Of a DNA stretch of 25,852 nucleotides, positions 7,294-12,861 are shown one piece after another. Positions within the stretch are counted from its first letter, which is position 1; each line of letters starts with the position of its first letter. Origin of the DNA: a virus; IMG/VR virus record IMGVR_UViG_3300024999_000355, positions 1 to 25,852 of that record, one strand, 5' to 3'. The notes below the pieces were generated by a model. It was not told the origin of the DNA and did not search any database. It saw nothing but the letters and a program-made list of their open reading frames with translations. A program made the translations under genes and the position numbers.

Positions 7294-7367
7294 TAGCGTG
7301 GTGAAGGATTCGAACCTCCGATCTCAGCCTTATGAGAGCTGCGAGATGGCCACTTCTCTAACCCGCT
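7294..7367 (-). tRNA. tRNA with CAT anticodon (Met or lysidine-type Ile), acceptor stem bulged
   Basis: Minus strand, 74 bases without encoded CCA. Acceptor AGCGGGT (7367-7361); TA; D arm GAGA-AGTGGCCA-TCTC; anticodon arm CAGCT-CTCATAA-GGCTG with anticodon CAT at 7334-7332; variable AGATC; T arm GGAGG-TTCGAAT-CCTTC. The 3' acceptor strand is ACCACGCT: all seven pairs form only if one A (7299) is bulged. Otherwise two or more mismatches occur. Discriminator A at 7294. It lies inside the early operon. CAT could be elongator Met or Ile2 (lysidine-modified), which the sequence alone does not settle. The bulge may mark a decaying or specially adapted tRNA. Confidence 0.85.
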
Positions 7368-7368
7368 G

Positions 7369-7395
7369 TTTTGTCCGGTGACCAACCGGACAAAA
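7369..7395. other. Perfect 11-bp inverted repeat directly 5' of the tRNA
   Basis: TTTTGTCCGGT (7369-7379) and ACCGGACAAAA (7385-7395) are exact reverse complements around a five-base loop. On the tRNA strand the hairpin ends one base before the tRNA 5' end. The U run is at the 5' side and an A run at the 3' side, so it is not a canonical intrinsic terminator. It might guide processing of the tRNA 5' end, protect or pause the transcript, or bind a protein. Confidence 0.75.
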
Positions 7396-7438
7396 ATTCA
7401 ATCAATAATTAAGTACCAAAAAAAACTATCTGCCTTGT

Positions 7439-7606
7439 TTATAATTGATCTGCAAATGCTTCCTCTTTTCTGTATAGGTGAATCATTCGAGCGTGCAATA
7501 TTTCTTTCGCTTCCGGTGATTCTGCCTGTTTTTCAAGCTCTGATAATTGATTCCAGTCATCAGCAACAATGCCTTTATTTATCAGTTTTCTGTCGTTCTC
7601 ATTCAT
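7439..7606 (-). CDS. Small acidic protein (55 aa), unknown
   Basis: A 55-residue protein from the ATG at 7606-7604 (MNENDRKLINKG...), chosen over an upstream in-frame codon at 7624 because it leaves only a short overlap with the preceding HTH gene (stop at 7599). It is helical and acidic with no recognised domain. It is the last protein gene before the hairpin and tRNA. Reality rests on operon position and the coupled start. Confidence 0.5.
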   Translation of the reverse strand: MNENDRKLINKGIVADDWNQLSELEKQAESPEAKEILHARMIHLYRKEEAFADQL

Positions 7607-7877
7607 GGTTAAAATGCTTTTCAATTAGTTCGTTTTTGTTTTTCATCAATTCCAATTCAAATACATTGTAGTAGATAATACCACCTTTTTTGTGTGGGTT
7701 AACTTTGCCTTCCCGTTTCCATCTCCGCACGTTTGTTTCTCCATATTTGCGGAAAGACTCCCGTTGCGAAAGCTGGCTTTTCATCAATCCCAATTCTGCA
7801 AGCATCCTGTTTGCATATATTTCACCTGACTTTTCCATCAGGGATAGAATCTGAAATTCTGATAATTCGTAAATCAT
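7599..7877 (-). CDS. MerR-like helix-turn-helix protein
   Basis: A 92-residue protein. Residues 36-76 (LSQRESFRKYGETNVRRW, then KREGKVNPHKKGG and YYNVFELE) follow the winged-helix pattern of MerR/excisionase-type DNA-binding proteins: helix-turn-helix, R-W, basic wing, then Y-x-x-x-E-L-E. The N-terminal 30 residues are helical. It starts four bases inside the end of the LuxR-type gene (ATGA), so it is co-translated in the early regulatory block. It could be an excisionase/recombination directionality factor or an early transcription factor. Similar proteins recur in Bacteroidota mobile elements, but the role here is inference. Confidence 0.7.
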   Translation of the reverse strand: MIYELSEFQILSLMEKSGEIYANRMLAELGLMKSQLSQRESFRKYGETNVRRWKREGKVNPHKKGGIIYYNVFELELMKNKNELIEKHFNHE

Positions 7878-8434
7878 ACTATTCCGATTTGGTGTGCTTT
7901 TATTAACAGGTCTGTTTTGCTTGTTGCAGAAAATTTATCGCGTAAGCGACTCATCAGACTGTTCACCGAATTCTGGCTATTGAAACCCATTTCGCACCTG
8001 ATCTCTGCATAAGATTTGCCTTTGTTGTTGAGCCGAAGGCATTGAAGTTCGCGATGAGTAATTTTTACACTACAAAATACAAGCTTGCAAACAATGCCTT
8101 CACCTTCACATTTGCCATGCTTACCACAATCAACGAACTCGCGTGTTAATTTTAAGCTTGATGAAATGTCTGGTATTGAGTCTAATTGTCCACGGTTGCA
8201 ATAGTTGTATTGCTCAACGATGTTTTCAGACTTAACACCCATATTTCGTAAAGCTTTCACCGCCTTTTTGTCGGCAAAACATTCACTATAAAGCGATGGG
8301 ATCACTTCGATGGGTAATTCATGAAATGGTCGTGTTTGACCATATTCAACAAACAGGCATTTCCCGAACTGGTCAGGATTTGCAAACAGTTCAATGTTGC
8401 AATCTTCGGGGAGTAATCCGGCTGGGAGTTCCAT
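7874..8434 (-). CDS. LuxR-type HTH regulator with a cysteine-rich middle
   Basis: A 186-residue protein. Residues about 125-182 form a GerE/LuxR-type helix-turn-helix (ITHRELQCLRLNNKGKSYAE, then NSQNSVNSLMSRLRDKF). Residues 100-121 have C103-x5-C109-x6-C116-x4-C121 with His106, written DCGKHGKCEGEGIVC, a possible metal-binding cluster. The N-terminal about 90 residues are unknown. It lies three bases after the Cro-position gene in the early operon. It probably regulates later phage or host genes. The combination of Cys/His motif and LuxR HTH recurs in Bacteroidota phages as far as I recall, without a defined function. No phospho-receiver domain is present. Confidence 0.75.
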   Translation of the reverse strand: MELPAGLLPEDCNIELFANPDQFGKCLFVEYGQTRPFHELPIEVIPSLYSECFADKKAVKALRNMGVKSENIVEQYNYCNRGQLDSIPDISSSLKLTREFVDCGKHGKCEGEGIVCKLVFCSVKITHRELQCLRLNNKGKSYAEIRCEMGFNSQNSVNSLMSRLRDKFSATSKTDLLIKAHQIGIV

Positions 8435-8436
8435 GA

Positions 8437-8667
8437 TTATAGGGAGTTAATGAGTCTGGCATTAGCCTTATTCAACTGGCTTCGTTTGTCAATAACCTTT
8501 TTTGCGGCAACAACGATTTTAGTAATGCTATCATCAGTCAAATTATCTTCGTTTCCGTTAAAGAACTTATTAACAGTAACGTTAGATAGCCCGGTCAATT
8601 CACAGATTGCCTTCTGGTCACCTTTCTTTAGGTGAGCATTTAATTTCTCAATATCTTTCTTTTCCAT
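8437..8667 (-). CDS. Cro-position helix-turn-helix protein
   Basis: A 76-residue protein. Residues 16-45 (GDQKAICELTGLSNVTVNKF and onward) form a plausible helix-turn-helix with the pattern of small phage regulators, followed by a helical C-terminus. It is the first gene of the minus-strand early operon, divergent from the CI-like repressor, which is where Cro proteins lie. The leader contains TAATTAATCCAAA directly before the ATG. It likely binds the operators in 8735-8800. No sequence similarity to Cro itself is claimed. Confidence 0.7.
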   Translation of the reverse strand: MEKKDIEKLNAHLKKGDQKAICELTGLSNVTVNKFFNGNEDNLTDDSITKIVVAAKKVIDKRSQLNKANARLINSL

Positions 8668-8742
8668 TTTGGATTAATTATTACCTTTATTGATTGTTTA
8701 ATTTGAATTACATTTGATTTATAATTCGTTTTAATAATGGTT

Positions 8743-8774
8743 CAAATATAAATGTTAGTTGCGACATATCGCAA
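8743..8774 (-). promoter_or_regulatory. Early promoter of the minus-strand operon
   Basis: On the minus strand TATATTTG (8750-8743) matches the Bacteroidota -7 element TAnnTTTG exactly. A TTG (8774-8772) lies 21 bases upstream, a plausible -33 element. Transcription would start near 8736, about 70 bases before the ATG at 8667. The -33 part lies inside the palindrome at 8759-8774, so repressor binding would block it. Confidence 0.6.
8759..8774. promoter_or_regulatory. Operator-like palindrome
   Basis: TTGCGA-CATA-TCGCAA: perfect six-base arms around a four-base spacer in the divergent control region. A related copy, TTGCAACAT at 8791-8799, matches TTGCGACAT (8759-8767) at eight of nine bases with a 32-base offset, three helical turns. 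Both are good candidates for CI/Cro binding. Confidence 0.65.
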
Positions 8775-8790
8775 TATAAAATGAAATATT

Positions 8791-8799
8791 TTGCAACAT
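8791..8799. promoter_or_regulatory. Second operator half-site
   Basis: TTGCAACAT resembles the left arm of the palindrome at 8759-8774 and lies 20 bases before the repressor start. It overlaps TATTTTG (8787-8793), a near match to a -7 element for the plus strand. Repressor binding here would autoregulate the repressor operon. Confidence 0.45.
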
Positions 8800-8818
8800 T
8801 TTTAAAAATATTTTTAAT

Positions 8819-9433
8819 ATGCTGAAATTAAAAGACTTAAGAAATGAAAAAGGAACAACACTTGACCAACTTGCGGCTTCAAGTGGCGTTTCAAAGCGAA
8901 TGATTTCAGCTTATGAGGCAGGAGAAAATGATATTACACTGTCAAAGTTGCAAAATATCGCAAATGCTTTGGGTGTTTCAGTTTCTCAATTAATTGGGGA
9001 AACTGCTATTATTGAGTTAAACGAATCAATTCCGATTTACGGCAAAGAGGTTCCGTTTTGGAATCTTCCCGTATCGGCTGGCAGGAGTATTAAAGATATA
9101 ATTGGGGCATCAAAGCCTGATGGTTTTATATCTGGATTGCCCGGAGTTGATATTGCTGAAAATATTTTACCAGTTACCGGAACTTCGATGGAACCTGAAA
9201 TTAGCCCAGGTGCAATTATTGGGGTCAGATTAATGAACAACTATGATACGCTGAATACAGAAAGAATTTATCTGATTATAACATCTGATGATCGTATGAT
9301 TAAAAGAATTGAACATGATTCCGAAAATGAAGATATTTTATGGTGTGTAAGTCCGAACTATCCACGGTTCAAGATTTACAAAAGCGACATTATTGAAATT
9401 CAAAGAGTTTGTTTCGTTTATAATACGAAGTAG
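8819..9433 (+). CDS. CI-like repressor (XRE HTH plus S24 peptidase)
   Basis: A 204-residue LexA/CI-type repressor. Residues 5-60 are an XRE helix-turn-helix (TLDQLAASSGVSKRMISAYE, then KLQNIANALGVSVSQL). Residues 75-200 are an S24 peptidase: the Ala-Gly scissile bond is probably Ala87-Gly88 in LPVSAG, the serine is Ser123 in VTGTSMEPEI and the general base is Lys162 in RMIKRIEHD. RecA-stimulated self-cleavage would lift repression after DNA damage. It is divergent from the Cro-position gene, with operator-like palindromes between. It is the first gene of a plus-strand operon with three closely spaced cargo genes. The function call is strong; the inducing signal is known from the family, not shown here. 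Confidence 0.93.
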   Translation: MLKLKDLRNEKGTTLDQLAASSGVSKRMISAYEAGENDITLSKLQNIANALGVSVSQLIGETAIIELNESIPIYGKEVPFWNLPVSAGRSIKDIIGASKPDGFISGLPGVDIAENILPVTGTSMEPEISPGAIIGVRLMNNYDTLNTERIYLIITSDDRMIKRIEHDSENEDILWCVSPNYPRFKIYKSDIIEIQRVCFVYNTK

Positions 9434-9462
9434 GGAACATAAACTAAACAGAACGAATAATT

Positions 9463-9825
9463 ATGGATGATTTCTTTAAAAATTTAAGTCAAAAAACAAA
9501 AGAACTTGAAAAGTGGAATAGAGAGTGGGAAAAGATTCATAATCCTATTTGGAAATTTAATAATAAAGGAATTTCTTTTGAAAAAGCTGGCAAAATTGAA
9601 AAGGCAATATCCGAATATGAAAAGTGTCTTAGGTGGATGTATGATCATTTCGATAATGAATATCTGAATCAAATTGCATGGCATTCTCCCAATAGACTTA
9701 GGATTCTTTATAAGAAAGTTAAACATCAGAATGAAAAAGAATTTCTAATTGAATTCACCTTATTCTGCAAATCAAAAGGAATTGAATATCCTGCGACATT
9801 TGATAACCAATTAAATAAACTATAA
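9463..9825 (+). CDS. TPR-like cargo protein, unknown
   Basis: A 120-residue, mostly helical protein. Residues 31-58 (KFNNKGISFEKAGKIEKAIS and onward) match one tetratricopeptide repeat. The rest (AWHSPNRLRILYKKVKHQNE) looks like a second, atypical helical pair. There is no signal peptide, so it is probably cytoplasmic. It lies 30 bases after the repressor with no terminator between, so it should be expressed in the lysogen. TPR-like proteins bind partner proteins; immunity, defence or fitness cargo are options that the sequence does not separate. Confidence 0.7.
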   Translation: MDDFFKNLSQKTKELEKWNREWEKIHNPIWKFNNKGISFEKAGKIEKAISEYEKCLRWMYDHFDNEYLNQIAWHSPNRLRILYKKVKHQNEKEFLIEFTLFCKSKGIEYPATFDNQLNKL

Positions 9826-9836
9826 AGCCAATTAAA

Positions 9837-10166
9837 ATGAAATATCTACTATTGCTGTTTGTCGTATGCCTTTTTGCATGTGAAAGTTCATATAAGGAAT
9901 TTCCGGGCAAAGTAGAATTCAGTGGAAGTACATTTTATGTGATAAATAACTCTGATCTGAAATTTGATAACGTTAGGTTTACTCTAAATGACAATTTTAA
10001 ATATAAAGGTTACAGCATAAAACCTCACGATACCGCAGTATTCACGGTTGAAACATTCTCGAATAGTGACGGATTAAAGTTTGATCCTAATACAATGATG
10101 GTAAACGTGTTGTATTTCGCTTGTGACAATGGAAAGTTTAAATACTCAATGCAATACAGTAAATAG
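9837..10166 (+). CDS. Small lipoprotein encoded in the repressor operon
   Basis: A 109-residue protein with a lipoprotein signal: hydrophobic residues 4-13 and a lipobox L-F-A-C with Cys15. The following ESSYKE could act as a Bacteroidota surface-export signal, which is usually acidic after the cysteine, but this is weak. The mature part (FYVINNSDLKFDNVRFTLND) is beta-rich, like an immunoglobulin-like fold. It is 12 bases downstream of the TPR-like gene in the lysogenic operon. Prophage lipoproteins often block superinfection by masking or inactivating the receptor. That role is plausible here but not shown. Confidence 0.7.
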   Translation: MKYLLLLFVVCLFACESSYKEFPGKVEFSGSTFYVINNSDLKFDNVRFTLNDNFKYKGYSIKPHDTAVFTVETFSNSDGLKFDPNTMMVNVLYFACDNGKFKYSMQYSK

Positions 10167-10167
10167 C

Positions 10168-10941
10168 ATGGTTTTCCACCTCGAAATATCGTTCAAAAAA
10201 TCACGGTCGAAGGATTTCAGCCTGGTACTGAAACATGGCCGTGAATTTGATTATTTCAAGGAATCGATTGATTTTAAACTAGAAATTTACAGTGTTGAAG
10301 AATTGTTTTTAAAATGGGAGCATTTCAATATCATTCATCATTATACCCGGAAATGGAGCGGAACGACATTCAGCATAAACGATACAGTTTATTTGGGAAA
10401 TGAGGTTTTTTATTCACTTCAGGAAGTAAAAGATTGCTACAAACAATATCAGAAGTCATACGATAAACAGGGATTCTGCGATGCTTCAGAGTGGGGATGT
10501 CACAAACTAAAATCAGTTGGCCGGTTCGTTGATCAGAGTTTTGGACCTTATTGGTACGATTACGGAAAGTTCACAAACGAAACTACATGGAAGATCGACA
10601 AGCGAAGGATCCTGAATATACTCACCGAAGAAAGCAGTCAAAAGAAACTCCATTTTTGCCCGGTATTCAATGAATATAAAATAACCAGTCTATTGCTCCG
10701 GTTGCCTGATGAAATTAACGTGGACGGTAAGAAATGGCAAAAGACAAGTAAATTGGAATACCGAGAGAATGGTCCGGTTTGGGTGCCTTTTAAAATTGAG
10801 CACGGATCAGAATCAGAATATGAAGAAGATGCGCCGGAATTCTTTAATAATTATCCTGAATTTGAAATGCCTGAAAATATTACTGATGATGTGGCAAACA
10901 GACTTATTGAACTGCACTTACGCCACAAATCAAATCAATAA
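10168..10941 (+). CDS. Unknown cargo protein at the end of the repressor operon
   Basis: A 257-residue protein from ATG 10168, two bases after the lipoprotein stop. I chose this over an in-frame ATG at 10123 because the longer form would overlap the lipoprotein by 44 bases. It has no signal peptide or membrane helix. Notable features are many aromatic residues (SFGPYWYDYGKF), Cys/Trp pairs and a very acidic stretch (SESEYEEDAPEFF) before the C-terminal helix. I do not recognise a family. Its 3' end overlaps the integrase 3' end by 38 bp (convergent), with no terminator between, so antisense or collision effects are possible. It is likely co-expressed with the repressor. Confidence 0.65.
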   Translation: MVFHLEISFKKSRSKDFSLVLKHGREFDYFKESIDFKLEIYSVEELFLKWEHFNIIHHYTRKWSGTTFSINDTVYLGNEVFYSLQEVKDCYKQYQKSYDKQGFCDASEWGCHKLKSVGRFVDQSFGPYWYDYGKFTNETTWKIDKRRILNILTEESSQKKLHFCPVFNEYKITSLLLRLPDEINVDGKKWQKTSKLEYRENGPVWVPFKIEHGSESEYEEDAPEFFNNYPEFEMPENITDDVANRLIELHLRHKSNQ

Positions 10942-12163
10942 CCTTTCGGTTGCTTTCATCGATGATTGAATAGTTGTATTTGATATACATATCAGTGACC
11001 TTATTGTCTTTATCTTCATGCCCAAGACAAAGCGCAACGTCATCCTTATTGATTTTACAGTCATTCCTGGCAATTGTGGCCCAGGTATGACGTGACCAAT
11101 TTGAGGTTATTTTTTCAGGAAAATCAAGTCTTACATTATTGGCAATTTCTTCAGGTGTTCTTTTTACCTCAAACTCTATGTGAAGTGAATTGCAAATAGC
11201 CTTCAGTCCTACATTAACAGCCTTCTGGAAGTTGAGATAGTCAGTATATGAATCAGAAACGTTTAGAAGTCTGATTTTGCTTTTATGTCGCTCAATGATT
11301 TCAATAGCTTCAGCCTCCAGCTTGATTGAATATTCCCTTTTAGTTTTAAAGCGGTCAAACCTTAATCTTCCTATTACCGGCTTTGCAGCAAAGAATAAAT
11401 CCTTGGTATTTATTCCAATCAGGTAGAATTGAAGCATAAACATGTCTTTTGCCAATTTTGGGCGATCTGAGACAGGTTTATAGTTTATAAACATTCGCAT
11501 TTGCTCAACCGTCAAACAGCTATCCTGAGCCATCGTGACGGGCTGTCTGATCTTGTATTTCTTAAACGGATAGTTGGTAATTCGCATCAATCCCCGGTCA
11601 TCATCATTATAGTGTTCGCGGCCCTTATTGAAGATAACCCGAAAGCGTGACATATAACTTTGCACGCCGTTTTCAATGCCTCGTTTTTTGAGGTAATTTT
11701 CAAGGCTGGTTAAGAATCTTGAATCAATCTGATGAAAGTATAGGGTAGGGGAAAAAGCTTTCAAATTGACCAGAAAACCACGAACTGCACGGATGCTTCC
11801 AGCCTTACCCTGTGATTCAAGTTGCTTCATGTAGTTGTCTGTAAACTGAATAAAATCAATTTCATTTTTCTTTTCTTCAGTTATTTCCTTTTTGAGTTCT
11901 TTTACGGTCAATAATCTAGCTTTATCACCTAAATTCAAGTATGCTTTTTGATATTTGCTAATGTAGTCCGTTATGCGATCAGCAACATACTCCGAATTAC
12001 TTCCGGCTGAATATCCTTTTTTTGTTTTGTCAGGAGTAACATAAAGGTCAGTACTAATGTAGTCTGCTTTTCGATTGTGAGTAATCCTGATTTTGATGTT
12101 GGCAGTACCGTCTGATTTGATGTGTATGTCACCTTTGAGAATAACCGCTTTAAATGTTGCCAT
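10904..12163 (-). CDS. int: Tyrosine recombinase (phage integrase)
   Basis: A 419-residue integrase: N-terminal arm-binding domain (about 1-95), SAM-like core-binding domain (about 100-205, FIQFTDNYMKQLESQGKAGS) and catalytic domain to residue 410. Recognisable catalytic elements are R358-H359 in W-S-R-H-T-W-A-T, G381-H382 in C-L-G-H-E, and the probable nucleophile Tyr393 in T-D-M-Y-I-K. The usual first arginine is replaced by the GINTKDL segment (Asn252), a variant I recall from Bacteroidota phage integrases. Its start is five bases from a 19-bp repeat and about 110 from a tRNA-Thr fragment, so it almost certainly integrates into that tRNA gene. Its 3' end overlaps the convergent cargo gene. 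Confidence 0.9.
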   Translation of the reverse strand: MATFKAVILKGDIHIKSDGTANIKIRITHNRKADYISTDLYVTPDKTKKGYSAGSNSEYVADRITDYISKYQKAYLNLGDKARLLTVKELKKEITEEKKNEIDFIQFTDNYMKQLESQGKAGSIRAVRGFLVNLKAFSPTLYFHQIDSRFLTSLENYLKKRGIENGVQSYMSRFRVIFNKGREHYNDDDRGLMRITNYPFKKYKIRQPVTMAQDSCLTVEQMRMFINYKPVSDRPKLAKDMFMLQFYLIGINTKDLFFAAKPVIGRLRFDRFKTKREYSIKLEAEAIEIIERHKSKIRLLNVSDSYTDYLNFQKAVNVGLKAICNSLHIEFEVKRTPEEIANNVRLDFPEKITSNWSRHTWATIARNDCKINKDDVALCLGHEDKDNKVTDMYIKYNYSIIDESNRKVIDLICGVSAVQ

Positions 12164-12167
12164 TTGA

Positions 12168-12186
12168 TTTATAAACTATTTATAAA
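12168..12186. repeat. Integrase arm-site-like direct repeat, left copy
   Basis: TTTATAAACTATTTATAAA. The identical 19 bases recur at 12376-12394, on the other side of the tRNA fragment. Each copy is itself two TTTATAAA boxes 11 bases apart. The left copy lies just upstream of the int start codon, so bound integrase could repress its own gene. The pattern fits arm-type binding sites flanking an attP core. Confidence 0.65.
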
Positions 12187-12227
12187 CTAATTGCAGCAAA
12201 TTAAGCATTTTTTGATTTAATATGAAA

Positions 12228-12267
12228 ATAAACAGAGGTCTCAAATTCCTTTGAAACCTCTGTTTAT
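12228..12267 (-). terminator. Strong hairpin terminator between attP core and int
   Basis: ATAAACAGAGGT (12228-12239) pairs perfectly with ACCTCTGTTTAT (12256-12267). A further four-pair inner stem (CAAA/TTTG) follows a 2x2 internal loop, with a four-base loop at the top. Read on the minus strand the stem ends in TTTATTTT, a U-rich tail. It may be the terminator of the host tRNA carried in attP, and it would separate late transcription from int. Confidence 0.75.
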
Positions 12268-12272
12268 ACTAG

Positions 12273-12320
12273 AGCCTTTTGGCGGACTCGAACCGCCGAC
12301 CTGCTCATTACGAATGAGAA
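12273..12320 (-). other. attP core: 3' half of a tRNA-Thr(CGT) gene
   Basis: On the minus strand the anticodon arm CTCATTCGTAATGAG (12318-12304, anticodon CGT), variable AGGTC-type region, a perfect T arm GGCGG-TTCGAGT-CCGCC and the acceptor strand AAAAGGC (12280-12274) plus a discriminator are intact. A proper 5' half is missing: upstream bases give neither a good acceptor partner nor a standard D arm. A 3'-half tRNA beside an integrase gene is the classic form of a phage attachment site, since integration restores the host tRNA. Phage genes on both sides mean it is attP, not attL or attR. Confidence 0.8.
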
Positions 12321-12375
12321 AGCCAATGTTCTATCTCGCTTTATTGGTAAGGCTTTCAGCGTTTTTTGAAAATCG

Positions 12376-12394
12376 TTTATAAACTATTTATAAA
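12376..12394. repeat. Integrase arm-site-like direct repeat, right copy
   Basis: Same 19 bases as 12168-12186, 208 bases away. It includes the stop codon of the endolysin gene (TAA at 12390-12388), so the last codon region of the lysis gene doubles as a putative integrase-binding site. Confidence 0.65.
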
Positions 12395-12858
12395 AAAGAC
12401 CTCGAAATCCACCCTTTTAGATACTTTATTTTAACAGGATCCTTGATCACAATGTCAACATAGTGTAAGTTACGAAATTTTACGAAACGCTTGATCAGGT
12501 CTGGAAAATTGATCACTGCCATTGCTGAAAGTGTTCCGTTTCCTAATACTCCGTCATCCGAAATATTCAAAGCTTCCTGAAGGGCTTTTACTGAAGTTCC
12601 AACTCCGGCATTCACGGCGAAGTCAAACACGTTCAGGGCCAGTTCGTCATTCTGAATATAATCACCTTTTATTTTATCCCAAAAATCGGACTTATAGATT
12701 TGTTTTGCCCGGTCAATAGTGAGGTTTTTTATGTCCTCTTTTGGATAACTTCTTTTTGAAATTCCGTATTTTGTTTCACCGCCTTTATCATCCGGATCAT
12801 TCACATAACCGCCTTCATTCTGAAGTACATGTGATAAAGCCTTTTCAAAGTTTGCCAT
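12388..12858 (-). CDS. Endolysin, GH108-type muramidase
   Basis: A 156-residue lysozyme-like protein. The N-terminus has the glycoside hydrolase 108 signature Q-N-E-G-G-Y (catalytic Glu15) followed by DPDDKGGETKYGIS (21-34). The C-terminal half (ALNVFDFAVNAGVGTSVKAL and LGNGTLSAM) matches the phage peptidoglycan-binding domain usually attached. It cleaves the glycan backbone of peptidoglycan after the holin opens the membrane. No signal peptide is seen, so it depends on the holin. It is the last gene of the late operon, ending within the right arm-type repeat of attP. The family's usual length is about 160-180 residues, so it is full length. Confidence 0.9.
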   Translation of the reverse strand: MANFEKALSHVLQNEGGYVNDPDDKGGETKYGISKRSYPKEDIKNLTIDRAKQIYKSDFWDKIKGDYIQNDELALNVFDFAVNAGVGTSVKALQEALNISDDGVLGNGTLSAMAVINFPDLIKRFVKFRNLHYVDIVIKDPVKIKYLKGWISRSFL

Positions 12859-12861
12859 AAC

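Noticed and set aside
7369-7395. Hairpin considered as a rho-independent terminator
   Set aside because: The U run precedes the stem and an A run follows it on both strands, so it lacks a 3' U tail.
10123-10941. Longer start (10123) for the last cargo gene
   Set aside because: The extra 15 residues lie entirely within the lipoprotein gene; ATG at 10168 gives normal operon spacing.
12273-12353. Complete tRNA-Thr considered for 12353-12273
   Set aside because: Only five acceptor pairs form, the D loop lacks the GG pair and the anticodon stem has an end mismatch. A 3' half used as attP explains it better.
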